Shown: positions 1 through 7,487 of the stretch, in pieces | How positions within the stretch are numbered: the stretch's first letter is position 1 | Layout: the number at the start of each line of letters is the position of its first letter | DNA from: CAVWQV01 sp963757115 | GTDB taxonomy: Bacteria > Pseudomonadota > Alphaproteobacteria > Acetobacterales > Acetobacteraceae | Reading direction: 5' to 3' | NCBI GenBank assembly: GCA_963757115.1 | Contig: CAVWQV010000004.1 | Span: forward strand, 1-64,000 | DNA length: 64,000 nucleotides | Position numbers and translations under genes: made by a program | The notes under the pieces: generated by a model | Told to the model about the DNA's origin: nothing | Seen by the model: only the letters and a program-made list of their open reading frames with translations | Databases searched by the model: none

Positions 1-906
1 AAAGTTTGTTTGTTTCGATCTCTTTTGAATCGGTGAATGTTTTACATTCTTTGAGTGAAATTTATTCTTTTCGTTATTTCAAAAGTAGAAATTTTACCAT
101 TTGAGCATTTCATTTCTTCGACTTCGTCATCGCATTGAGAGAATCTGTTTCATTGCGGAATAAGGTCCTTCGACTTTCAGTTCTAAATCCTTAGAAGAAA
201 CAATCGCCGATCTTTCTTCTTTTTCCATTTTCTCTTCTTTCAAGGATGAAACTGTCGAATTTTCATCGCTCTCTTCACTCGAATGAAAGAAGAGTGCTCA
301 TCGAGAGTCGAGGAGTTTGATCATTGTTCTTTCTGAAAGAAGAAAGGATAAAGAAAGAAAAGAGAGTTAAGAAAGACCAGAATTCGGTTGTTCCACTCTT
401 TTTTCAGATCGAAAAGAGAAGAATCGTACGAGAAAAGGGGAGACAACTTCCTCTGCGGGGATTCTTGTGAGGGAATGGAGAAGGTGAGAGGACTGCTCGT
501 CACAAAACCGCTGTCGGTGCAAGTCTAAACTTTGAAGATTTGAAGGAAAGAGGAGTTTAAAGAGAAATCTTGGGAGGAACGGAGGCGATGGAAGAGGAAG
601 AAACTGGAGGAGGAGGGAGGTTGGAGGGATCTTGCGGGGCTTTGCTCAAAATGGGATAGTTTGAGAAACGGAAAGGGGCGATGCCTTCACCGCGACGCAG
701 ATATCTTCTTCGGCTGCGGAGAGGTCATAAATCCAAAGGTGAAAAGTCCTTAAGATAGCCTATGGGAATAGAAGAAAACTAAAAACTCCTCGAAGAATAC
801 ACTCGAAGAGAAAATGATGAACAAATGAGAATGTTAATTGAGGAAACATTTCATCAAAAATTCCAAATCCCAGAGAAGTATAAAGAGACCGATAACTCGA
901 GGCCAG
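1..906. other. AT-rich, purine/pyrimidine-skewed DNA with no supported gene
   Basis: This stretch is rich in TTC/TCTT and GAA/AGA runs and has a base composition quite unlike the GC-rich DNA after about 2550. The longest open frames are about 60 codons and have no recognisable protein features. A TATAAAG-like string lies near 870, just before the CCAAT-type inverted repeat. I read it as eukaryotic non-coding DNA (intergenic or intronic), but nothing in it identifies a gene. Confidence 0.5.
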
Positions 907-1121
907 CCAATCGGATGTTGGCGTAACCGAGGATGACGTGCCTCTCGTCTGATTGGTCAGCGCTCAAAAAGTTAACTGCCAAAATTCAAATCAAAGAACA
1001 TGCTACGATGCGTCGGTTTGTTGCACTCGCTTAAATCGCGTGCAAAATCCGGGGTTTTCAATCATAAACGTTCAAAAAGGGGCGTTGACCGAACTCCTCG
1101 GTTACGCCAACATCCGATTGG
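907..1121. repeat. 27-bp perfect inverted repeat containing CCAAT/ATTGG boxes
   Basis: The arms are 907-933 and 1095-1121; they are exact reverse complements over 27 bases and begin or end with CCAATCGG/CCGATTGG. A further GATTGGTCAGC copy lies near 950-960 and repeats directly at 1116-1126. A TATAAA string follows near 1170. CCAAT boxes followed by a TATA box are typical of eukaryotic promoters, including divergent ones, so this may be a symmetric promoter. It could equally be the remains of an inverted-repeat transposon. The repeat itself is seen; the function is inferred. Confidence 0.55.
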
Positions 1122-1251
1122 TCAGCCTATCTAGCAGCACTACGTCAATCAAGCAGTTATTCATCTCTTATAAATCTCTGCTAAATCCAAATTCCTGCCT
1201 CGCTTGCTTGAATGTTCGAGATAAGTGGTGCATGCGCGTATATTAGGGACA

Positions 1252-1499
1252 GACAAAAAGCTGCTATACACTACTGGGACTATGGCTCAGCTCCTATGCT
1301 GTGCGTTAGCACCTTCCATCCACTTGCTTACATGCAACTGCATTGAGAAGCGGGTGATAACGGGCGGAAGTGGAGCGATAATCAATAAACAACGATCGCT
1401 TCATCAATACAGTTGCATGTAAGCAAGTGGATGGGAAGGTGCTAACGCACAGCATAGGAGCTGAGCCATAGTCCCAGTAGTGTATAGCAGGACAAAAAG
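1252..1499. mobile_element. Fold-back MITE with ~80-bp terminal inverted repeats and a 9-bp target duplication
   Basis: The left arm 1261-1340 and right arm 1410-1490 are reverse complements over about 80 bases, with a single one-base length difference (a CC/CCC run). The element is about 230 bp with a 69-bp non-coding centre. The same 9-mer, GACAAAAAG, sits immediately outside both ends (1252-1260 and 1491-1499), as expected for a target-site duplication. Long inverted repeats and a 9-bp duplication are classic for Mutator-like (MULE) non-autonomous elements; hAT elements make 8 bp. There is no transposase. The near identity of the arms suggests recent insertion. A CCAGTAGTGTA string matching the right terminus recurs near 1928. 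Confidence 0.8.
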
Positions 1500-2101
1500 A
1501 TCCGGGTCAACTGTACATTTTGCGTGAGTACTCCCCGACTTGAGTGGATACTCGGTGCATAATAACTACGTAAGCGCTTAGTTGATTACTAGTTAGTCTA
1601 CGTATGAATTATTGAACTGGAACAATTACGCAAATGCATGCGTACACGATTAGCGTATGCGGTGAGGTTACACTAGTTTACAACATTGAATATCAAAGAA
1701 CTGCAAGTAGATTGGTAAGTAACTGCTTGTCAGCGTGTCATGTCCCTGTCTGAGAATCGCAACCAAAGATACAGTTAGATCCAGCCAGACTCGACTGTTA
1801 TAACTCAAGCCAACCACCCCCAAACGAACAAACGGAGTCTATGCACAGCTGTGGGGGATAAGAGTACAAACTATTGCTTCTACGTTGTTAAATTACAAGT
1901 GATAAGACTAACATGACAGCCTAGCACCAGTAGTGTACGGAAGAAATAAGTCGAAACATCATAATAACCATTTTTATTTTAAGCATTGCTGTAAAACATT
2001 AAAATATGTATTGTGCTCGCGTGGAGTTTTCGTTACAGTTGCTAAATTGTTTCGTACGATTGAGAAATGACTGAAAAGCAGCCGAAATTACTTGATGTTG
2101 A
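1500..2101. other. AT-rich eukaryotic-looking spacer before the kinase fragment
   Basis: There is no open frame with protein-like features here. Near 1928 there is an 11-base string (CCAGTAGTGTA) that also forms part of the MITE terminus, so this may hold a fragment of a related element. The segment just before 2102 has a stop in the kinase frame. The kinase N-terminus must therefore lie in another exon or frame, or a base has been lost. Confidence 0.4.
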
Positions 2102-2548
2102 ACTCTTCGGCCTCCAATTGGCGATGGAGCATTTGGAATCGTATATAAGGCCAAGCTGCGCAATGGAACATTTGTTGCGGTGAAAACGTTCCACGTTACC
2201 ACTGATCTCGATTCGAATGCACAGAGACAAAGCTTTAAGCGTGAAATTCGCCTAATCTTTCAGCTCGAACATCCAAACATTCTTCGCGCTTTGGGCGAAA
2301 CTCGAATCCATACCGAGAATGAGATTGGCTTGGTCACCGAACTTGCCGATTTCAATCTTGAGTTTGCAATTAACAACGAGAAAGTGAATACGCTTGCTGC
2401 TCAGATCCCGATCGCGATCGACATCGTGAACGGTCTTTGCTTTCTCCACGACGCAGTATTTGCCATCGCGATCTCAAGCCTGCGAATATTCTCTTATTTG
2501 CGGTCGATGGAGGCTTATAAGGCAAAGCTTGCCGATTTTGGTTTGTCT
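2102..2548 (+). CDS. Eukaryotic-type protein kinase domain, partial (truncated at chimeric junction)
   Basis: Three reading-frame pieces give kinase landmarks in the right order. A glycine-rich loop GDGAFGIVYKAKL with VAVK follows from 2120. A C-helix-like segment FKREIRLIFQLEHPNILRAL comes next. The catalytic loop HRDLKPANILL starts at 2464 in a shifted frame, and KAKLADFGLS follows at 2519 back in the first frame. Two compensating shifts therefore bracket the catalytic loop. HRDLKPAN and the loop spacing point to a Ser/Thr or tyrosine-kinase-like eukaryotic kinase. Codon use and AT content match the preceding eukaryotic DNA. The gene stops right after DFGLS, where bacterial ftsY begins on the other strand. 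The N-terminus is also missing. Confidence 0.7.
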
Positions 2549-2551
2549 CCG
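2544..2551. other. Junction between eukaryotic-like and bacterial DNA
   Basis: The kinase reading ends with ADFGLS at about 2548. The minus-strand FtsY reading LPIHAVG, which should continue to the C-terminal end of FtsY, ends at 2548 and becomes unrelated residues. Base composition changes sharply here from AT-rich to GC-rich. Both genes are cut at the same point, so this is an assembly, ligation or recombination join rather than a gene boundary. Confidence 0.85.
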
Positions 2552-3405
2552 ACCGCATGGATCGGCAGGCCGAATTCCTCCGCGAGCGCGACCACCATCC
2601 CGCCGCCCGCGGTGCCGTCGAGCTTGGTCATGACGAGGCCGGTGACGCCGATCATCGTCGCGGAAGGTCCGCGCCTGCGCATGGCGTTCTGGCCGACGGT
2701 GGCGTCGAGCACCAGCAGCACCGCAATGCGGCGCCGTCGGGTCGGCTTCTTCAGCACGCGCAGGATCTTCTGCAGCTCGTCCATCAGCCCGGCCTTGTTG
2801 TGCAGCCGGCCGGCGGTGTCGATCAGCAGCACGTCGGCGCCGTCGTGCGCGTGCCTTGCGTCAGCGCGTCGAAAGCGAGGCCGGCGGCATCGGCGCCGGC
2901 GGGCCGCGAGATCACCGGCGCGCCGGCGCGCTCGCCCCAGATTTCAGCTGCTCGACCGCGGCGGCGCGGAACGTGTCGCCGGCGGCGAGGATCGAGCGCT
3001 TGGCCCGGCTCGCCGATAGAGCTTGGCGAGCTTGCCGATGGTCGTGGTCTTGCCGCTGCCATTGACGCCGATCACCAGGATCGACGAAAGGCTTGTGCGC
3101 GCGGTCGATCGCCAGCGGCTGCTCGACCGGCGCACGAGGTGGTGATGCTCTCGGCCGAGCGCGTGCGGACCTCTTCGTCGCTGACTTCCGTGTTGAAGCG
3201 TGGCGCTGCGGCAAGTCGGCGATGACGCTGCGCGCGAGGCCGGGGCCGAGATCGGCGCCGATCAGCAAGTCCTCGAGCTCGTCCAGGCGGCCTCGTCGAG
3301 CCGGCGCTTGGTGACGATGCCGGTGATGCCCGTCGGTGAGCTTCTGCGGCGAGCGCGACAGGCCCTGCCTTGAGCCGGCCGAAGAACCGGCCGAGTCGCC
3401 GTCAT
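2548..3405 (-). CDS. ftsY: Signal recognition particle receptor FtsY (C-terminal end missing, many frameshifts)
   Basis: FtsY is the membrane-associated GTPase that docks the SRP-ribosome complex for co-translational membrane insertion. Seen across shifted frames on the minus strand: TGITGIVTKRRLDE and LEDLLIGADLGPGLARSVIADL (N domain), the P-loop region LVIGVNGSGKTTTIGKLAKL, then AAGDTFRAAAVEQLK and ISRPAGADAAGLAFDAL, MLLIDTAGRLHNK, VMTKLDGTAGGG and LPIHAVG. The start at 3405 overlaps the stop of mtaB by ATGA, as expected for coupled translation in dapF-mtaB-ftsY. The last few residues after LPIHAVG are lost at the junction. At least five indels break the frame, most likely sequencing errors. 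Confidence 0.9.
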
Positions 3406-4655
3406 GCCGGCTCGCGCCAGCAGCGTGTCGCTCGTCGCTGGCGGCGATGACGCGACCGGCACGAGCGCTGCCCGGCTGCGCCGTCGCCGTCGAAGCGCAC
3501 CGGCGCGTAATGCTCGCTATGGCCGACGCCCGGCCGTGCTCGACCAGCACCTGTGCGTGCGGCCGACCTGGCCGCCGAGAGCGCGCGCAGTCGCCGCGCT
3601 GGCCGGCCGCGCGCAGCCGCGCCGCGCGCTCCTTGCACCGCCGCGCCGGCACAGTTGCGGCATCCGCGCCGCCGGCGTGCCGGGCCGCGCGCTGAAGGGG
3701 AAGACGTGCAGATAGTCCAGCCCGGCCTCGTCGACGAAAGCCAGGCGTGTCGCGCGAACATGCGCCTCGGTCTCGGTCGGGAAGCCGGCGATCAGGTCGG
3801 CGCCGAAGCGCGATGCCGGGCCGCAGCGCCGCGCGCCGCGCGCGACAGGCGCAGCGCCTCGGCGCGCGAATGGCGGCGCTTCATGCGCTTCAGGATCAGT
3901 CGTCGCCGGCCTGCAGCGACAGATGCAGATGCGGCATCAGCCGCGGCTCCTCGGCGATCAGCCGCCACAGGTCATCGTCGATCTCGGCCGGGTCGAGCGA
4001 GGACAGCCGCAGCCGCGCCAGCTCGGGCACCAGCGCCAGCAGCGCGGCGGCACGAGCTGGCCGAGGCTCGGGCTGGCCCGGCAGGTCGGCGCCGAAGCGC
4101 GGTGATGTCGACGCCGGTCAGCACCAGCTCGCGATAGCCCTGCGCCGACCAGCGCGCGCACCTGCGCGACGACGTCGCCGACCGGCACCGAGCGGATTGG
4201 CCGCGGCCGATAGGGGATGATGCAGAAGGTGCAGCGGTGGTCGCAGCCTTGCTGCACCTCGACGAAGGCGCGGGCGCGGCCGGCGAACCGGTCGATCAGG
4301 TGCGCCGCGGTCTCGCGCACCGCCATGATGTCGGCGACCGCGCACGCGGCGCGCCGCGCGGCGTCCAGCTCTCGGGCGCAGCTTCTCGGCGTTGCCGAGC
4401 ACGCGATCGACCTCGGGCATGCGCGGCGAAGGCGGCGGGGTCGATCTGCGCGGCGCAGCCGGTGACGATGATGCGCGCGTCCGGCCGCTCGCGGCGCGCC
4501 CGGCGGATCGCCTGGCGCGCCTGGCGCTCGGCCTCGGCGGTCACGGCGCAGGTGTTGACGATCACCGCGTCGGCGAGCGCCGGCGGCGTGGCCGCGCATC
4601 ACCTCGCTCTCATAGGCGTTGAGCCGGCAGCCGAAGGTGAGGAATCGACCGTCAT
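3402..4655 (-). CDS. mtaB: tRNA t6A37 methylthiotransferase MtaB (radical SAM), frame broken repeatedly
   Basis: MtaB converts N6-threonylcarbamoyladenosine-37 of tRNA to its 2-methylthio form using two iron-sulfur clusters and SAM. Seen: an N-terminal TFGCRLNAYESEVM (needs one restored base), VIVNTCAVTAEAERQARQ and RIIVTGCAAQIDPAAF from the UPF0004 domain, then EVQQGCDHRCTFCIIPY, the radical-SAM CxxxCxxC motif, followed by IRSVPVGDVVAQVRALV. Near the C-terminus GHSEHYAPVRFDGD matches a TRAM-like end. The start ATG at 4655 overlaps the dapF stop and its own stop overlaps the ftsY start. MiaB and RimO share the motif, but the HRCTFCIIPY context and the position next to dapF favour MtaB. Dense indels make the exact protein unreadable. 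Confidence 0.85.
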
Positions 4656-5500
4656 GCCGGCGTCAGGGCGTCGAGGTCGATCGCGCCGGTGAACTCGGTC
4701 GCGACCGGGCCGGTCATGAGCACGTGGTCGTCCTCCGCGCCACTCGATCTCGAGCGCGCCGCCGTCGAGCATCGACCTCGCGCGTGGCGGCCGGCCAGGC
4801 CGCGGCGATGCGCGGCGACCAGCGCGGCGCAGGCGCCGGTGCCGCAGGCCTGGGTCAGGCCGGCGCCGCGCTCCCACACCCGCAGGCGGATGCGGTCGGG
4901 GCGCGAGGACCTGGGCGAAGCCGATATTGGCGCGCTCGGGGAACAGCGGATGGTGCTCGAGCGCCGGGCCGAGCTCGGCGACGGCGACGGCCGCGACGTC
5001 GGCGACGAAGAAGGTCGCGTGCGGATTGCCCATGCTGAGCGGCGGCCGGATCGGCGAGCCCCTGGGCAGCGGCAAGATCGAGATGCAGCGTGTCCTGCTC
5101 CTCGCGCCAGCGGGATGTCGCGCCAGTCGAGCCGCGGCGCGCCCATGTCGACGGCGACGCGCGCCATCCGCCGCATGCTCGCCGGGCAGGTTGCCCGCGA
5201 CGGTGCGGATGACCTGCCGCGCGCCGGCCGCTCTGCCGGGCCAGCAGGCCGCGACGCAGCGCGTGGCGTTGCCGCAGGCGCCGGCTTCCGCCGTCGGCAT
5301 TGCGGATGCGCATGAAGGCGTCGGCGCCGGACGCGGCGGCGGGCTCGATGGTGATGAGCTGGTCGCAGCCGATGCCGGTGCGGCGGTCGGCGATGCGCAG
5401 CAGCCCGGGGCGCGGTGAGAGCCGAGCGGCCCGCGCGCTCGTCGAACACGACGAAATCGTTGCCGCAGCCGTGCATCTTCAGCGAAGGAGGGACCAGCAT
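4652..5500 (-). CDS. dapF: Diaminopimelate epimerase
   Basis: DapF interconverts LL- and meso-diaminopimelate for lysine and peptidoglycan synthesis in the cytoplasm. The N-terminus MLVPPSLKMHGCGNDFVVFDE carries the typical KMHGxGNDF motif. Near the C-terminus GAGLTQACGTGACAAL holds the catalytic CGTGAC cysteine, followed by DDHVLMTGPVATEFTG. Between them the frame shifts several times: the LHAHPQCRRR part should read as the first-cysteine ADGS/RNADG segment, and VAVDMGAPRLDWRDIPLA is clear. Start ATG at 5500; length of about 283 residues fits the family. The stop overlaps the mtaB start. It diverges from rpmI with about 170 bp between. Confidence 0.92.
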   Translation of the reverse strand: MLVPPSLKMHGCGNDFVVFDERAGRSALTAPRAAAHRRPPHRHRLRPAHHHRARRRVRRRRLHAHPQCRRRKPAPAATPRAASRPAGPAERPARGRSSAPSRATCPASMRRMARVAVDMGAPRLDWRDIPLARGAGHAASRSCRCPGARRSGRRSAWAIRTRPSSSPTSRPSPSPSSARRSSTIRCSPSAPISASPRSSRPDRIRLRVWERGAGLTQACGTGACAALVAAHRRGLAGRHARGRCSTAARSRSSGAEDDHVLMTGPVATEFTGAIDLDALTPA

Positions 5501-5632
5501 CGGCGCCGATATCTGCCCGTCGTGGGCGCGGAAGAAAACCCCTCTCCTTGCGACGCCGGGCCACGCAGCTATAAGCCCGCCCCTGTTCGCGCGCCCGGGC
5601 CTGGATGGGCATGCCCGGCCGCGACGCTGCCT

Positions 5633-5668
5633 CGCCCGCTTGCGGGCGCAGGCCGAAGAGAAGGAGAT
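5633..5668 (+). promoter_or_regulatory. Leader hairpin and Shine-Dalgarno of rpmI
   Basis: A short perfect stem GCCCGC-TT-GCGGGC (about 5634-5647) is followed by AAGGAGA at 5661-5667, four bases before the rpmI ATG at 5672. Ribosomal protein L35/L20 leaders are commonly autoregulated through RNA structure, so the stem may belong to such a leader. Only the stem and ribosome site are seen. Confidence 0.4.
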
Positions 5669-5671
5669 CAA

Positions 5672-5875
5672 ATGCCCAAGATGAAGACCAAGTCGTCGGT
5701 CAAGAAGCGATTCAAGATCACCGCGACCGGCAAGGTGCTGGCCGGCCCCGGCAACAAGCGCCACGGCCTGATCAACCGCCCGCAGAAGATGAAGCGCACC
5801 AACCGCGGCAGCCAGACGCTGACCGAGATGGACGGCAAGACCGTCAAGCAATGGGCGCCCTACGGGCTGCGGTGA
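5672..5875 (+). CDS. rpmI: 50S ribosomal protein L35
   Basis: This is a 67-residue basic protein beginning MPKMKTKSSVKKRFKITATG, followed by KRHGLINRPQKMKR, and matches L35 over its entire length. It has no frame problems, and the start is fixed by AAGGAGA just upstream. It is followed after 12 bp by rplT. In most bacteria infC precedes rpmI; here dapF lies upstream on the opposite strand instead. Confidence 0.97.
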   Translation: MPKMKTKSSVKKRFKITATGKVLAGPGNKRHGLINRPQKMKRTNRGSQTLTEMDGKTVKQWAPYGLR

Positions 5876-5887
5876 GGAGATAGGCGC

Positions 5888-6267
5888 ATGGCACGGGTCA
5901 AGCGCGGCGTCACCACCCACGCCCGTCACAAGAAGGTCCTCGACGCAGTCGAAGGGGTTCTTCGGCCGGTCCTCGACGAATTACCGCATCGCGCTGGAGC
6001 GGCTCGAGAAGTCGCTGCAATACGCCTATCGCGACCGGCGCAACAAGAAGCGCGACTTCCGCGGCCTGTGGATCCAGCGCATCAACGCCGCCGTCCGCGA
6101 GCACGGCATGACCTACTCGCGATTCATCAACGGGCTGAACAAGGCGGGCATCGAGATCGACCGCAAGGTGCTCGCCGCCATCGCCTATGACGACGCCGCG
6201 AGCTTCGCCGAGATCGTCAGCAAGGTGCAGGCCGCACTCGAGGCTACCCGCGGCTCCGTTGGGCTGA
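5888..6267 (+). CDS. rplT: 50S ribosomal protein L20 (one to two frameshifts)
   Basis: The start MARVKRGVTTHARHKKVL matches L20. A one-base shift near 5950 then leads into KGFFGRSSTNYRIALERL, SLQYAYRDRRNKKRDFRGLW and IQRINAAVREHGMTYSRFIN, the highly conserved L20 core, ending around VQAALE near 6243. After that the frame stays open without L20 similarity; a TGA at 6265-6267 in the neighbouring frame gives a normal length of about 120 residues, so the true stop is uncertain. L20 is an early assembly protein of the 50S subunit and the usual autoregulator of rpmI-rplT. A GAGGAG ribosome site precedes the start. Confidence 0.93.
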
Positions 6268-6326
6268 GCGAACCGCGGCCGCTCCGTCCGAGACGCGATT
6301 CCACCGGAACTCGACCGGATGACAAG

Positions 6327-6352
6327 GGGCTGCCCGCACGGGCGGCCCTTTT
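6327..6352 (+). terminator. Rho-independent terminator or pheST attenuator
   Basis: The stem GGGCTGCCCG-CA-CGGGCGGCCC (one G.U-type pair) is followed directly by TTTTC. It lies between rplT and pheS, where an intrinsic terminator or pheST attenuator is often found. No obvious Phe-rich leader peptide could be read ahead of it. Confidence 0.75.
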
Positions 6353-6355
6353 CGT

Positions 6356-7444
6356 GTGTGGAGTGATCGCGATGACGACGATCTCCTCGCCCTGAAGGCC
6401 GAAACCGAGGCAGCGCTGGCCGCGGCGGCCGATCTGCGCGCCTGGGATGCGCGTGCGCGTCGGCGTGCTCGGCCGCAACGGCACGCTCACCCGCATGCTG
6501 AAGGAACTCGGCAAGGCCGCGCCCGAGCAGCGGCGCGAGCGCGGGGCGCGCTCAACCGGCTGAGGGACGAGCTGGCCGCCGCCATCGAGGCGCGCCGCGC
6601 CGACGCTCGAGGCCGCGGAGCTCGACGCGCGGCTCGCCGCCGAGCGGATGGACGTCACCTTGCCGCCGCGCCCCGCGCCGGCCGGCCTCGATCCACCCGA
6701 TCAGCCGCACCATGGAGGAGATCGCCGCGATCTTCGGCGCGATGGGCTTCACGGTCGCCGAGGGGCCGGACATCGAGACCGACTGGCACAATTTCGGCGC
6801 CCTCAACATCCCGCGCGCACCATCCGGCGCGCGCCGACCACGACACGTTCTATCTGCCCCCGGTCGGCAACGCGCCGCCGCGCGTGCTGCGCACGCATAC
6901 CTCGCCGGTGCAGATCCGCTCCATGCTGGCGTAACCCGCCGCCGCTCCGCGTGATCGCCATCGGCCGCACCTACCGCGCCGACCACGACGCCACGCACAG
7001 CCCGATGTTTCATCAATGCGAAGGGCTGGTGATCGACCGCGACATCACGCTTGGGCACCTCAAAGGCTGCCTGATCGACTTCCTCCGGCCGTTCTTCGGC
7101 ATTGCCGACCTGCCGGTGCGCTTCCGGGCCAGCTACTTCCCGTTCACCGAGCCGTCGATGGAGGTGGACATCGGCTGGAACCGCAGGACCGGCGAGCTGG
7201 GGCAGCGGGCGGCGACTGGCTGGAGATCCTCGGCAGCGGCATGGTGCATCCGCGCGTGCTGGCCAATTGCGGCCTCGACCCGCGGGAATGGCAGGGTTTT
7301 GCGTTCGGCATGGGGGTCGAGCGAGTGACGATGCTGAAGCACGGCATCGCCGACCTGCGCCCGTTCTACGAGAGCGACATCCGCTGGCTGCGGCACTACG
7401 GCTTCGACCCGCTGGCACCGGCCATGCTGCACGAGGGATTGTGA
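6356..7444 (+). CDS. pheS: Phenylalanine-tRNA ligase alpha subunit (several frameshifts)
   Basis: The alpha subunit carries the catalytic core of the alpha2beta2 enzyme that charges tRNA-Phe. Pieces in three frames give the whole protein: DDDLLALKAETEAALAAAAD, TMEEIAAIFGAMGFTVAEGP with DIETDWHNFGALNIP, DHDTFYLPPVG and RTHTSPVQIRSML (motif 2 region), then RVIAIGRTYRADHDATHSPM with FHQCEGLVIDRDI, FTEPSMEVDI, LEILGSGMVHPRVLANCGLD and the motif 3 region FAFGMGVERVTMLKHGIADL. The ending DPLAPAMLHEGL is shortly followed by pheT. A GTG at 6356 is the first start in frame. About 360 residues, normal for the family; at least five indels. Confidence 0.93.
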
Positions 7445-7487
7445 CGGTGGGCGAAGTGCCCGACGGTCTGGTCGGGGGCTGCGGGCG

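Noticed and set aside
1..2548. Horizontal transfer of a bacterial segment into a eukaryotic genome
   Set aside because: Both genes are cut at the same base, the adjoining bacterial DNA is a standard core-gene block without introns, and error density is highest beside the join, all favouring an assembly artefact.
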